A stretch of 64,000 nucleotides of DNA. Origin: Anaerolineales bacterium. Its GTDB lineage: Bacteria; Chloroflexota; Anaerolineae; Anaerolineales; Villigracilaceae. The notes under the pieces were generated by a model. It was not told where the DNA came from and did no database searches. It worked only from the letters and a program-made list of their open reading frames with translations. A program made the position numbers and the translations under genes. Location of the stretch: assembly GCA_919902735.1 (NCBI GenBank), contig CAKKRM010000164.1, positions 1 through 64,000 of the forward strand, written 5' to 3'. Below, in pieces: positions 34,093-42,510 of the stretch; position 1 is the first letter of the stretch; each line of letters opens with the position of its first letter.

Positions 34093-35109
34093 GTGCGTGT
34101 TAAATCCATCATCCTCGTGGCGTTGACCCTCGCCATATTAAGCGCCTGTGGCGGAACCCCCACAGAAATACCGGCTCCCACTGTTGTGCCAACACATACG
34201 CCTTTGCCTGCGGCAACGATGATCCCCACGCCGTCCACACCGCTGGCGATCCTCGTTTTGCCTGCAGACATGGACAAGGATTCATCCGACCTGTATCAAA
34301 AGACCGTCTACGATCTCGCGCAACAATCTGGGTTCCGCTTTCAGGTACGTAATTCACTTACCTCCACAGACCTGACTGACCCAACTTTGAAAGTGGTAAT
34401 TGCCCTGCCCCCAGACCCGGGCGTTACAGCGTATGTTTCCGCCGCGCCGGGCGTGCAATTCCTGGCTGTCAATATCCCCAACCTCACAGCGGGCGGAAAT
34501 TTGAGCGTCCTCGCGCCCGATACCCAGGTGGACCTGCCAGCCTTTCTCGCCGGCTACACCGCCGCCATGCTGACCGAGGAATATCACATTGGCATGTTGT
34601 ACCCGCAGGGCAATGGAGATGCCCAGCGCGCCGCCGCCGCCTTTAACAATGGCATGAGATATTACTGCGGCTTGTGCAATAGAATATTTTTTACAACCAC
34701 CGACTACCCAACTTTTCTCGATATTCCCGCAGACGAAGACCCATCCAAGTATGGCGGCTATGCCAACCTCCTCATCAACGACCGCGACGTAGACGCCATG
34801 TACATTTACCCATCCCTCGCAAGCGACGACCTGCTTTCCTACATTGGTACACAAGGCGTCTTGCTGTTTGGAACATCCACACCAGAGCCGCGCCCCGGCG
34901 GCTGGGTGATGACGATCAGCCCCGATACGATCAAAGCGATACAGACAGCCTGGCCCAGCTTAAGCGCAGGGCAGGGCGGAATCAACGTTCAATCCCCGCT
35001 CGGGCTTGCAGATGTAGACCCAGGCCTGCTCCCCGCTGGAAAACTGGCCCTCGTCCAAGAAACGCTGGATAAGTTGGTGGCTGGCAAGATACTCACACAG
35101 AATCCATAA
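34093..35109 (+). CDS. BMP-like substrate-binding lipoprotein
   Basis: This 338-residue protein has a GTG start, a lipobox LSAC near residue 19, a Pro/Thr-rich linker and a two-lobed type I periplasmic-binding fold of the Bmp/Med (PnrA-like) kind, as judged by VQFLAVNIPN, FLAGYTAAMLTEEYHIGML and the strand-helix spacing. PnrA proteins bind nucleosides. No transporter permease or ATPase is adjacent, so ligand and use are unknown. GGAG upstream supports the GTG start. It ends in a terminator. Confidence 0.75.
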   Translation: MRVKSIILVALTLAILSACGGTPTEIPAPTVVPTHTPLPAATMIPTPSTPLAILVLPADMDKDSSDLYQKTVYDLAQQSGFRFQVRNSLTSTDLTDPTLKVVIALPPDPGVTAYVSAAPGVQFLAVNIPNLTAGGNLSVLAPDTQVDLPAFLAGYTAAMLTEEYHIGMLYPQGNGDAQRAAAAFNNGMRYYCGLCNRIFFTTTDYPTFLDIPADEDPSKYGGYANLLINDRDVDAMYIYPSLASDDLLSYIGTQGVLLFGTSTPEPRPGGWVMTISPDTIKAIQTAWPSLSAGQGGINVQSPLGLADVDPGLLPAGKLALVQETLDKLVAGKILTQNP

Positions 35110-35110
35110 A

Positions 35111-35141
35111 TAAAAAGACGGGCTTCAAGCCCGTCTTTTTA
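35111..35141 (+). terminator. Rho-independent terminator, probably bidirectional
   Basis: AAAAAGACGGGC-TTCAA-GCCCGTCTTTTT. It sits between convergent genes and can serve both strands. Confidence 0.93.
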
Positions 35142-35142
35142 T

Positions 35143-35580
35143 TTAAACATACACCTGCGAAGACTGCTCCCTCGGAACGATCCACTCCTGCCGTACCAGC
35201 CATGCCATAGACTTGACCAGCAACGCCAGCGGACTGATGGGAGTGGAGAGAAACTCATCCACGCCGGCATAAAGGTACTCGAAGATTTCCGCTTCATCCC
35301 GTTTTGGGGCCAGCAATAAAAGAGTCCCGTTGGTCGTGGAACGAAGCTCACGGCAAAGAACAATTCGCTCGGACGGAATCAGGTCAAGGTCAAGAATGAT
35401 GAGCGCGGGGGAAAGCAGGCGCGCCGTTTGCAAGGCCTCCTCCGCGCCAATCTCACAGACGACGTGATAATTCTTCTGTTCAAAAAGAGCCTCCCACACA
35501 ATAACCATTTCAGCATCCTGAGAAACGATCAGGACGGTTTGCATTTCATCGACGCTAGTATTGGATTTCCAGGCAACCAT
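35143..35580 (-). CDS. Degenerate receiver-domain protein
   Basis: This 145-residue single-domain protein has the receiver fold. The phospho-acceptor position is kept (LIILDLDL), but the N-terminal acidic pair is reduced (VLIVSQDAE), and the loop that should carry Lys reads LSTPISP, without Lys. It may therefore be a pseudo-receiver regulated by something other than phosphorylation. No kinase is adjacent. It follows AAGGAAG on the reverse strand. An internal Met (MQTVLIV) is an alternative start. Convergent with the BMP-like gene. Confidence 0.7.
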   Translation of the reverse strand: MVAWKSNTSVDEMQTVLIVSQDAEMVIVWEALFEQKNYHVVCEIGAEEALQTARLLSPALIILDLDLIPSERIVLCRELRSTTNGTLLLLAPKRDEAEIFEYLYAGVDEFLSTPISPLALLVKSMAWLVRQEWIVPREQSSQVYV

Positions 35581-35747
35581 CTTGTTCTTCCTTTCCTTGT
35601 ATTTAACTATTGAGTGGCTGGAAATGCAAAGAATGAGAGTGACCCTCTGGTACTATTTTAGAAATTTCCTTGACGTAGTTTCGAGTTGCATGATAGACTC
35701 CCCCCTGCTTGAACAAAGCAAATATCAAGAAAGGAGGCGCACGCCCA

Positions 35748-35834
35748 ATGATGATGAACAAGTTTTTCAGCACACTTTCTCTCACCGGCAAAGCTGGTGG
35801 TGTTAATTCTCGCAGTGCGCCTGCCCCCCGTTAG
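35748..35834 (+). CDS. 28-residue small ORF with strong Shine-Dalgarno
   Basis: The peptide starts MMMNKFFSTLSLTGKAGG and ends in SAPAPR. It follows AAGGAGG with 10-nt spacing to the first of three tandem ATGs. It is slightly hydrophobic at the front and Arg/Ala/Pro at the back, with no recognisable family. The strong site, the upstream promoter and the downstream hairpins suggest it is translated. It could be a leader peptide or a small secreted peptide precursor. Confidence in function is nil. Confidence 0.5.
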   Translation: MMMNKFFSTLSLTGKAGGVNSRSAPAPR

Positions 35835-35854
35835 ACTGCACTAATTATCGTCTT

Positions 35855-35895
35855 ACGGCCACGGTGTCACTGCGACCCGTGGCCGTTTATATTTA
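35855..35895 (+). terminator. Hairpin after the small ORF
   Basis: ACGGCCACGG...CCCGTGGCCGT followed by TTATATTT; 10-bp stem with an 11-nt loop. A likely terminator of the small ORF transcript. Confidence 0.75.
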
Positions 35896-35903
35896 ATCGC
35901 AAG

Positions 35904-35938
35904 GCGGCTATGGGTTAATAACCTGTAGCCGCTTTTTT
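35904..35938 (+). terminator. Second hairpin with T-run before the GNAT gene
   Basis: GCGGCTATGGGTT-AATA-ACCTGTAGCCGC followed by TTTTTT. It ends 16 nt before the next ATG, so it could act as an attenuator. Confidence 0.75.
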
Positions 35939-35954
35939 AAAGAAAGAGGAAACC

Positions 35955-36989
35955 ATGAACACAACGTTTGAAAAATCAAAAACCGAATTGCCAAAAGGAT
36001 TTACAGTCCGTGGCGCAAACCTGAACGACGTTGAGCCTGCGTTGAAATTATTCAACACATGGTCGCAAGCCGTTATTCAACAGGATGAAATCACCGATGC
36101 GGGAGCCCTTCGCAATGAATGGGTCTCCCCAGGCTTTGACCCCGCACAGGATATTTGCATGGTCTTTTCGCCTGAGGGAATGCTGGTTGGCTATATCGAA
36201 GCGTGGACAACCACCAAGCCGCCCGTCCATCCGTGGATGTGGGGACGAGTCCACCCTGAGTTTGGCGGGCTGGGAATTGGCACATGGCTGTTGCAATGGG
36301 CCGAGGAACGCGCCAGCAGGGTGTTGGCCGATTTACCAGCCGATCTTCGCTTTGCTCCCCGCACAGGTATTCACCGCTCTGCCGTAGAATCTAAAAAGCT
36401 GTTTGAGGATATGGGCTTCGGGCAAATCCGCAGTTCGTACGAAATGCGCATCAATCTGGAAGAAGCGCCTCCCGCCCCGCTCTGGGCTGATGGCATCACC
36501 CTCAAAATTGCCGACCCTGAAACAGATTCACAAGCCATATATAAGGCCGACAAGGAATCGTTTCGTGACCATTTTGGGTACATTGAAGAACCCTTTGAGG
36601 AAGGCTTTGCGCGCTTCAAGCATTTCCTGTTTGGGGAAGGCTCCGACCCAAACCTGTGGTTCCTTGCCATGGATGGCAACGAGATTGCAGGTATCTCCCT
36701 CTGCCGCCCCAAATCCTACGATGACCCTGACCTGGGCTGGATAAATATTCTGGGAGTCCGCCGTCCCTGGCGCAAGCGTGGGGTTGGGTTGGCGCTCCTT
36801 CAGCACAGCTTTGGCGAATTTTACAGGCGCGGCAAGCGCAAGGTCGGCCTGGGTGTGGATGCGGAAAACCTGACTGGCGCATTGCGGCTGTACGAGAAGG
36901 CCGGCATGCACGTCCATCTGGCTTTTGACTTGTTTGAAAAGACGATTCGCTCAGGACGTGAAATCAGTGTAGAATCTCTTTCAGAATAA
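35955..36989 (+). CDS. Protein with two GNAT acetyltransferase domains
   Basis: This 344-residue protein carries two GNAT domains in tandem. The N-terminal one (about 1-165) has HPEFGGLGIGTWLLQWAEER; the C-terminal one (about 175-335) has VRRPWRKRGVGLALLQHSFGEF, with the acetyl-CoA R/G-x-x-G-x-G/A loop in each. The layout recalls mycothiol synthase, but mycothiol is an actinobacterial product, so another acetyl acceptor is more likely. It follows AGAGGAAA. Confidence 0.85.
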   Translation: MNTTFEKSKTELPKGFTVRGANLNDVEPALKLFNTWSQAVIQQDEITDAGALRNEWVSPGFDPAQDICMVFSPEGMLVGYIEAWTTTKPPVHPWMWGRVHPEFGGLGIGTWLLQWAEERASRVLADLPADLRFAPRTGIHRSAVESKKLFEDMGFGQIRSSYEMRINLEEAPPAPLWADGITLKIADPETDSQAIYKADKESFRDHFGYIEEPFEEGFARFKHFLFGEGSDPNLWFLAMDGNEIAGISLCRPKSYDDPDLGWINILGVRRPWRKRGVGLALLQHSFGEFYRRGKRKVGLGVDAENLTGALRLYEKAGMHVHLAFDLFEKTIRSGREISVESLSE

Positions 36990-37019
36990 ACCAAAGGATT
37001 TCGTACCAAGGAGAGATTT

Positions 37020-37448
37020 ATGAACCTGCGCTGTATCTATTGCCAGACCCCGTTCACCCTCAGCCGCACTGAAATGCTCGGTGCGATTATCAGCATGAAC
37101 GAAAGACACCAGAATCACTACGATGCGCATTGCCCGCGCTGTCGGCGCGCCAACTCTATCTCCCGCCAGAGAATGGAATTGTTCTACCCGAACTGGCAGG
37201 AGGCCGCCAAACAGCAGGCTTCTGCGCCTGCCGCCCCGCCGCCCACATCCGCCACTGCCATGCTAAAGACGGAGCCGCTTTCAAAAGCAAAGAGGGCAGA
37301 GGCGGGCAAGGTTGCAGCAAAGCCAACAGCCAAAAATCCGACTGTAAAGAAAACGGTTGCCGCTGTGGCAAAGAAACCAGCCGCGAAGAAGACCTCTTCC
37401 GAAAAACCAGCGGTAAAGAAGGCCCCCGCCAAAGGGAAGAATAAGTAA
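37020..37448 (+). CDS. Zinc-ribbon protein with Lys/Ala-rich histone-like tail
   Basis: This 142-residue protein has an N-terminal zinc-ribbon (C4-x2-C7 and C39-x2-C42; RCIYCQTP... HCPRCRR). The second half (about 85-142) is a low-complexity tail of KKTVAAVAKKPAAKK type like the tails of histone H1-like proteins. It may bind nucleic acid, but this is inferred from composition only. A good GGAGAG site precedes it. It is close behind the double GNAT gene (30 bp), probably in one unit. Confidence 0.7.
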   Translation: MNLRCIYCQTPFTLSRTEMLGAIISMNERHQNHYDAHCPRCRRANSISRQRMELFYPNWQEAAKQQASAPAAPPPTSATAMLKTEPLSKAKRAEAGKVAAKPTAKNPTVKKTVAAVAKKPAAKKTSSEKPAVKKAPAKGKNK

Positions 37449-37529
37449 CGGGTACGCAGGTTGTTTTGAATTTATGCAAAGCCGAGAAGACCAACATCTT
37501 TAAGGCTTTGTACTTTTAAAGGACAGGCA

Positions 37530-38135
37530 ATGAGTATTCGCGCAGTTTTTTTTGATTTCGGCGGCGTCATCCAGCGCACGGAATACCAGGCTCCGCGCCA
37601 GCATTTGGCGGAACGGTTTGGCATGGACTATGACGATATTGACAAACTGGTCTTTGCAAGCGAATCTGCGCGGCGCGCCTCGATGGGGGGGATCACCGAA
37701 GATGCGCATTGGTCGAATGTGTTGACGCGGCTCAAGCATCCTGCCTCTGAAATGCAAATCGTCAAAGATGAATTTTTCGGCGGCGATGTGGTCGACCACA
37801 GCCTGGTTAACTTCATCCGTTCGCTGCGCGGAAAATTTCACACGGGGCTTATCTCCAATGCGTGGAGCGGAATGCGCGCCCACCTTGAAAAAGAAAGGCT
37901 CATCGAACTTTTCGACACCATCGTCATTTCGGCGGAGGTAGGTGTGATGAAGCCCGAAGCGGGGATATACTCCATTGCGTTGGAGCAGGCCAACGTTAAG
38001 GCGGAGGCGGCGGTGTTCGTGGATGATGTCCAGGCCAACATCGATGCCTGTCAACAGATCGGCATGAAGGGCATTTTGTTTCACAATCCGCAAAAAGCAG
38101 CGGATGAATTGAAGCAACGATTGAAGATCAAATGA
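37530..38135 (+). CDS. HAD-superfamily hydrolase (subclass IA)
   Basis: This 201-residue enzyme has the HAD motif I as FFDFGGVIQ (the second Asp of the usual DxD is replaced by Gly, as in epoxide-hydrolase N-terminal-like HADs), motif II in LISNAWS, motif III Lys in GVMKPEAGIY and motif IV in VFVDDVQANI. These enzymes are phosphatases or dehalogenase-like, and the missing second acid argues against normal phosphatase action. It follows AGGACAGG. Confidence 0.85.
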   Translation: MSIRAVFFDFGGVIQRTEYQAPRQHLAERFGMDYDDIDKLVFASESARRASMGGITEDAHWSNVLTRLKHPASEMQIVKDEFFGGDVVDHSLVNFIRSLRGKFHTGLISNAWSGMRAHLEKERLIELFDTIVISAEVGVMKPEAGIYSIALEQANVKAEAAVFVDDVQANIDACQQIGMKGILFHNPQKAADELKQRLKIK

Positions 38136-38183
38136 AATCATGTGGTTTGTCTCATTCCCATACAAGAGTGCAAAGAGTCTTAA

Positions 38184-38213
38184 TTGACGCAATGTCACCT
38201 TTGCATGTATAAT
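38184..38213 (+). promoter_or_regulatory. Promoter of the PATAN/GTPase operon
   Basis: TTGACG (38184-38189), an 18-bp spacer and TATAAT (38208-38213), about 37 nt before the start at 38251. Confidence 0.75.
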
Positions 38214-38250
38214 TTTCCAACCTATCCCTTTTAGGGTAAATAGAGGACAC

Positions 38251-39057
38251 ATGGCCCTGCGTGGAAATTTACGCGATTTTACAATTACTCAACTGCTCAA
38301 CCTGATCAATCTGGCCAGCAAGACTGGTACGTTGGTTGTGGATGGGTCGTCGGAACAGGCCTTTATTTCATTCCGCGAGGGGAAGCTGGCCTATGCCCGC
38401 GTTGGCAGGGAGGATGGCGGCCTGGCGTCTGTCCTTCACAAGGCGAATAAGATCAATGCCAATCAATACCGCGCCATTGCAGACCGCGCCGGGCAGATGA
38501 CCGATAAAGAATTGGGACTGCTTCTGATTAATGCAGGGTATGTGACGCAGGAGGATATCCTGCTGAATTTGCAGGGCTATTTTACGGATGTGGTGCGCAG
38601 GTTATTCACGTGGGTGGAAGGCATTTTTCGTTTCGAGAACGAGATGCTTCCGCCGGATGACCGCATCAATGTAAAGCTTGATCTTGAGAATATTATCATC
38701 GAAGGTTCGCGCCAATTGCGTGAACTGGAACAGTTGAAAGATGAAATTCCCAGCCTTGAAATGGCGCTGAAATTTACAGAACGTCCGCTGACCAATGTGA
38801 ACTTGAGCGTGGATGAATGGAAAGTTGTAAAGTTTGTCGACCCGAAGAATACGATGCGCCAGATCGCGGGTACAAATAAGTTGACCGAAATTGAGGTCCG
38901 TAGAATCGTGTACGGTCTTTTGCAGGCTGGTTTGGTGGAATTGGTGCGCCCCGCAGGTGTGGTCACCCCGCCGAACCCGAAGATGTTCCCAACGCCGGAC
39001 AAAGAAGAACAGAAATCATTGATCAACAAACTGATCGGCCGCATACGCACGATGTAA
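38251..39057 (+). CDS. PATAN (DUF4388) domain protein
   Basis: This 268-residue protein begins with the DUF4388/PATAN signature: RGNLRDFTITQLLNLINLASKTGTLVVDG, then AFISFREGKLAYARVG. The rest includes a winged-helix-like region (about 185-240, TMRQIAGTNKLTEIEVRRIVYGLLQAGLVELV). PATAN proteins often work with small GTPases and two-component systems, and the next gene is such a GTPase. A direct partnership is inferred from the 28-bp gap and shared promoter. Confidence 0.85.
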   Translation: MALRGNLRDFTITQLLNLINLASKTGTLVVDGSSEQAFISFREGKLAYARVGREDGGLASVLHKANKINANQYRAIADRAGQMTDKELGLLLINAGYVTQEDILLNLQGYFTDVVRRLFTWVEGIFRFENEMLPPDDRINVKLDLENIIIEGSRQLRELEQLKDEIPSLEMALKFTERPLTNVNLSVDEWKVVKFVDPKNTMRQIAGTNKLTEIEVRRIVYGLLQAGLVELVRPAGVVTPPNPKMFPTPDKEEQKSLINKLIGRIRTM

Positions 39058-39085
39058 TGCAAAAAAGGTCAGAAGGATAAGAACT

Positions 39086-39625
39086 ATGCAAACGGTCAAA
39101 ATGGTAGTGACAGGCCCATTCAGCGCTGGCAAGACTCAATTCATTCAGTCTGTCAGTGAAATTGATGTTGTCGCCACGGAACGCAGGATATCCTCCGATG
39201 AAGAACGTTCGGTCAAATCCGCCACCACGGTGGCAATGGACTTTGGCCGCATCACAGTGGATGAAGACCTGGTTCTGTATCTGTTCGGGACGCCCGGACA
39301 GAAGCGTTTCGATTTCATGTGGGAGATTCTTTCCGAGGGCATGTTGGGCTTTATTGTGATGGTGGACAGCACCCGCCCTGAAACCTTCCGCGAAGCGCGT
39401 TCCATCCTTGAGACCTTCCGCGCCTATGCCCCGACACCATTTGTGGTGGCCGCAAACAAACAAGATATGGAAGACTCCTGGGAGCTTGAAGATGTGCGCC
39501 ACGCCTTGCGGCTGGATAAGAATACCAAACTTTTGCCCTGTGTTGCAACGGAACGCGATACTGTAAAAACGGTATTGCTTGAGTTGTTGTATAGCATCCT
39601 AAACGAAATGGAATCCGGGAAATAA
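39086..39625 (+). CDS. MglA/Gtr-like small GTPase
   Basis: This 179-residue Ras-like GTPase has a Walker A GPFSAGKTQFIQ near residue 10, a DxxG-like switch II reading LFGTPGQKRF (Gly for Asp, Gln retained), and the guanine-specific NKQD (near residue 115). MglA-like GTPases set cell polarity in Myxococcus, and related forms are widespread in Chloroflexota with unknown outputs. The upstream PATAN protein and downstream V4R protein are probable partners. Confidence 0.88.
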   Translation: MQTVKMVVTGPFSAGKTQFIQSVSEIDVVATERRISSDEERSVKSATTVAMDFGRITVDEDLVLYLFGTPGQKRFDFMWEILSEGMLGFIVMVDSTRPETFREARSILETFRAYAPTPFVVAANKQDMEDSWELEDVRHALRLDKNTKLLPCVATERDTVKTVLLELLYSILNEMESGK

Positions 39626-39645
39626 GGGGCGGATAATCTTTTGCT

Positions 39646-40443
39646 GTGTCATCAATTACGACGGATCAAGGAATTGTTCATTATGAGGTTTACGGGCGGG
39701 GGCGTCCTGTAATCCTTCTGCACGGATGGCTTGGTTCATGGGGGTTATGGCAGGAGACCATGGGTTATCTGGGCGCGTTTTATCGCACCTATGCCCTGGA
39801 TTTTTGGGGTTTTGGTGAATCGGGTAAAAAGCGCGAGACTTATGCGGTTTCAGATTTTGTCAGCCTGGTAAATCAATTTATGGAGCAGTTGGGCATTGTC
39901 CATGCGCCGCTGGTGGGGCACAGTATGGGCGGTACGGTCAGCCTTTCGGTTGCCATTAAATATCCGGAACGTGTCAGCAAAGTGGTGGTGGTGGGTTCGC
40001 CGATGGTGGGTTCATCGCTTGCGCCGCTGTTGAAACTGGCTGGGAACCGCCAAATCGCCTTTATGTTGTTCAATATGATGGGGGTGTTCCGAACCGGAAT
40101 GCGCATGTATTCCCCCCTCATTTGCAAGGACCCGCGCTTCCCGGCGATGATGGATCGTGATCTTTCAAGAACCACCGTTGAATCCTTTCTGCGCTCCATC
40201 GCTTCGCTTCGCCGCACAGACCTGACGCCCATGCTCTCGCAGATCAAAGTCCCTGCCATGGGCATGTACGGCGATAAGGATGTGATCGTTCATCCTTTGC
40301 AATGGCAGCCGATGATAAGCGGGATTCCACACGCGGTCATCGAGCGTTTCCCCACGGCAGGTCACTTCCCCATGTTGGAAGAACCAACGGTTTTTAGCCA
40401 GAAATTGAAAAATTTCCTCGACCAAGACTTCTCAATTTCATGA
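39646..40443 (+). CDS. Alpha/beta hydrolase (Ser nucleophile)
   Basis: This 265-residue alpha/beta hydrolase has the oxyanion-side HGWLGSWG near residue 25 and the nucleophile elbow GHSMGG (Ser near 90). The catalytic His is probably in TAGHFPMLEEP near 246. GTG is the only start fitting the family N-terminus. It overlaps the V4R gene by 4 bp. It is a paralogue of the 52585 gene, which has the same opening (GRGRPI/V.. LHGW.GSW) but a different nucleophile. Confidence 0.9.
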   Translation: MSSITTDQGIVHYEVYGRGRPVILLHGWLGSWGLWQETMGYLGAFYRTYALDFWGFGESGKKRETYAVSDFVSLVNQFMEQLGIVHAPLVGHSMGGTVSLSVAIKYPERVSKVVVVGSPMVGSSLAPLLKLAGNRQIAFMLFNMMGVFRTGMRMYSPLICKDPRFPAMMDRDLSRTTVESFLRSIASLRRTDLTPMLSQIKVPAMGMYGDKDVIVHPLQWQPMISGIPHAVIERFPTAGHFPMLEEPTVFSQKLKNFLDQDFSIS

Positions 40444-41063
40444 GCGGCGAATCCCTCTTTTATCCCCAGAAAATGGGGAGAATTATTTTCCAGGGTATGG
40501 AGGAGGTGATTGGCAGAAGCGGGGTGGACTCGATCCTTCAACTCGCCTCACTCGACGCGCTGATTCAGGAGCGCCCAACGGCGCGTGCGGACAAAACCTT
40601 TCCATTTGAAACGGTAAGCCTCCTGCAGAGTACGTTGGAGCAGAAATTCGGTCCACGCGGAGGGCGGGGATTGGCCCTGCGTGCAGGAAGGGCAACTTTC
40701 AAATACGGCATCAAGGAATACGGTTCCATGCTTGGCCTGACTGAAATGGCCTTCCGTTTACTTCCCCTTTCCACAAAATTGCATAGCGGCGCCAAGGCAT
40801 TTGCCGATCTCTTCAACAAGCACACCGATCAGAAAGTGCGGGTGGAGGAAGGGGAAAATAAAATCCTTTGGCACATTGAGCGTTGTCCGCTGTGTTGGGA
40901 GAGGAAGGCGGATGAGCCGGTCTGCCATTTGGCGGTGGGATTGTTACAGGAAGCCCTGTACTGGCTGAGCGGGGGCAAGGTTTTTGACGTGGAAGAGACC
41001 GCCTGTATCGCCCGCGGCGACCAAACCTGCACTATCACGATAGACACCATTCCACTTTCGTAG
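40440..41063 (+). CDS. V4R (4-vinyl reductase) domain protein
   Basis: This 207-residue protein contains the V4R domain in its C-terminal half. The typical end (SGGKVFDVEETACIARGDQTCTITI) has the conserved Cys pair, and further Cys lie in ERCPLCWERKADEPVCHLA. V4R domains are small-molecule-binding modules related to bacteriochlorophyll 4-vinyl reductase and often sit in signalling proteins. Here the whole protein is a stand-alone sensor-like unit. Overlaps the hydrolase gene by 4 bp. Confidence 0.85.
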   Translation: MSGESLFYPQKMGRIIFQGMEEVIGRSGVDSILQLASLDALIQERPTARADKTFPFETVSLLQSTLEQKFGPRGGRGLALRAGRATFKYGIKEYGSMLGLTEMAFRLLPLSTKLHSGAKAFADLFNKHTDQKVRVEEGENKILWHIERCPLCWERKADEPVCHLAVGLLQEALYWLSGGKVFDVEETACIARGDQTCTITIDTIPLS

Positions 41064-41096
41064 CGGGGAAGGCTCTTAATAACGGCTGTTTCGTAC

Positions 41097-41172
41097 CGTC
41101 CCGCAGGTTGGAGTGACTCAACTACGTTTTGCGAGGAAACCTGCGGGACGTTCTGCGTAAGGTGAGTTAATA
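41097..41172. repeat. Palindromic repeat family A, copy 5
   Basis: CGTCCCGCAGGTTGG to CCTGCGGGACG (41150), then TTCTGCGTAAGGTGAGTTAA, which is the inverse of the left flank of copy 1. The inner arms carry compensating changes (GAAGG to GCAGG on both sides), so the hairpin is preserved. Confidence 0.88.
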
Positions 41173-41218
41173 ACAGTTTTGTTTTGCTGTTTGGCGTGTC
41201 TTAACCCATACTTTGATT

Positions 41219-41224
41219 TATAAT
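41219..41224 (+). promoter_or_regulatory. -10 box for a near-leaderless transcript
   Basis: TATAAT followed by 8 nt and the ATG at 41233. Confidence 0.6.
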
Positions 41225-41232
41225 CCTTGATT

Positions 41233-42510
41233 ATGCTCAAGATCATTCTTCACGCGCACAATCAGATCATGCCGTTTTGCGAATCTGCGCGTGAACTGCG
41301 GATTCAAAATACGCCTCTCTGGCTGCGCCAACGCAATGTACTTGCGCCGTATGTGACCCGCGAGATGGAATTGAAGCAGGGGGAGCGCCTGCAACCCGTC
41401 CGCGAACCGACGATTGTCTACCGCGACAACCTCTTCTTTGACGAATTCTACATTAACGCATTTATGGAGCAGGCCATCAAGCGTAACCGCCCTGTCCGTG
41501 CCGCTTTCCGCGCCGATGACCCGGCCTTTCGCGAACATGCCCTGCCGCTTTCCACATCCTACACGCCTGCGGGGAGCTTGTACCTCGCAGACTTGTGGTA
41601 TTACCCGAACGGCCCCATGGCCGGGGTGGAGCCGCTGGTAATCGACATGCAAGCGCGCGAGATCGGCTACTACCATGTGCCCACCTACATGGGCGACCAA
41701 AGCGGCGACCTTGTCTTTCAGGTTCCTTTGCGCGCGATGATGGCGATTGATTCATGGGTGCATGTCTTTATTGCGGATATGGTCTTTGGACAGTTTGCGC
41801 GCGGCGCGCGTTTTGAAAACAAGGCGAACGAAGAGCTTTCTTTCAAGCTCAAAATTCTTGGCAAGGCAATTTATGAGGGGCGTCAGGTGTTGGAGTGTTC
41901 CGAGGCTGTAAAAGTTGGCAGGAACTGTGTGATCGACCCAAGCGCTGTCATCAAGGGCCCGGCGATCATCGGGGATAATGTCACCATTAATGCAGGCGCT
42001 GTGATCGACAATAGCATTATTGGAAGCAATGTCAATGTTGGGCAGGGCGCGCAGGTAATGCTTTCCGTGGTTGGGGATGGAGCCTTCCTTCCCTTTCGCG
42101 CTTCCCTGTTCATGACAACCATGATGGAAAACAGCATGTTGGCGCAAAATACCTGCCTGCAAATGTGCGTGATTGGCAGAAACACCTTTATCGGCGCTGG
42201 TTCCACATGGACGGATTACAACCTGATCCCTACCCCCATCCGCGCGCGGGATGGGAACGGCAAGTTGAGCATTTCCAATCGCCCGGTGATTGGCGGCTGT
42301 GTAGGGCATAATTGCCGCATCGGTTCCGGTATGATCATTTATCCCGCGCGCACCATCGAATCAGATGTGGTGCTGGCGGCTTCTGCAGAACGGCGCGTGA
42401 TCGACCGCGACATCACTTTCGACCAAAGCGACCACCATCATTTAAGGCTGGCCCACTTGCATCAAACCCCATATCACAGGCATTTGAAAGCCGAGGTGGA
42501 GTCGTGGTAA
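41233..42510 (+). CDS. Left-handed beta-helix (hexapeptide repeat) protein
   Basis: This 425-residue protein has an N-terminal alpha/beta region (about 1-215) with no clear family and a C-terminal left-handed beta-helix built of hexapeptides (about 225-400; e.g. VIDPSAVIKGPAIIGDNVTI, VIGRNTFIGAGS). Such helices occur in acyl- and nucleotidyl-transferases and sugar-nucleotide enzymes. No N-terminal pyrophosphorylase signature is visible, so substrate is unknown. It ends directly at the ATG of the acyl-ACP-reductase-like gene, suggesting a linked function. Confidence 0.8.
   Translation: MLKIILHAHNQIMPFCESARELRIQNTPLWLRQRNVLAPYVTREMELKQGERLQPVREPTIVYRDNLFFDEFYINAFMEQAIKRNRPVRAAFRADDPAFREHALPLSTSYTPAGSLYLADLWYYPNGPMAGVEPLVIDMQAREIGYYHVPTYMGDQSGDLVFQVPLRAMMAIDSWVHVFIADMVFGQFARGARFENKANEELSFKLKILGKAIYEGRQVLECSEAVKVGRNCVIDPSAVIKGPAIIGDNVTINAGAVIDNSIIGSNVNVGQGAQVMLSVVGDGAFLPFRASLFMTTMMENSMLAQNTCLQMCVIGRNTFIGAGSTWTDYNLIPTPIRARDGNGKLSISNRPVIGGCVGHNCRIGSGMIIYPARTIESDVVLAASAERRVIDRDITFDQSDHHHLRLAHLHQTPYHRHLKAEVESW

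Larger units (their letters stand above)
35581..35954. other. Intergenic region with promoter, small ORF and two terminator-like hairpins
   Basis: This gap contains a possible promoter (TTGACG 35670, -10 ATAGAC 35693-35698, 17-bp spacer), the small ORF at 35748-35834, and two hairpins before the double GNAT gene. The layout resembles a leader-peptide/attenuator unit or a separately terminated small gene. Confidence 0.6.
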
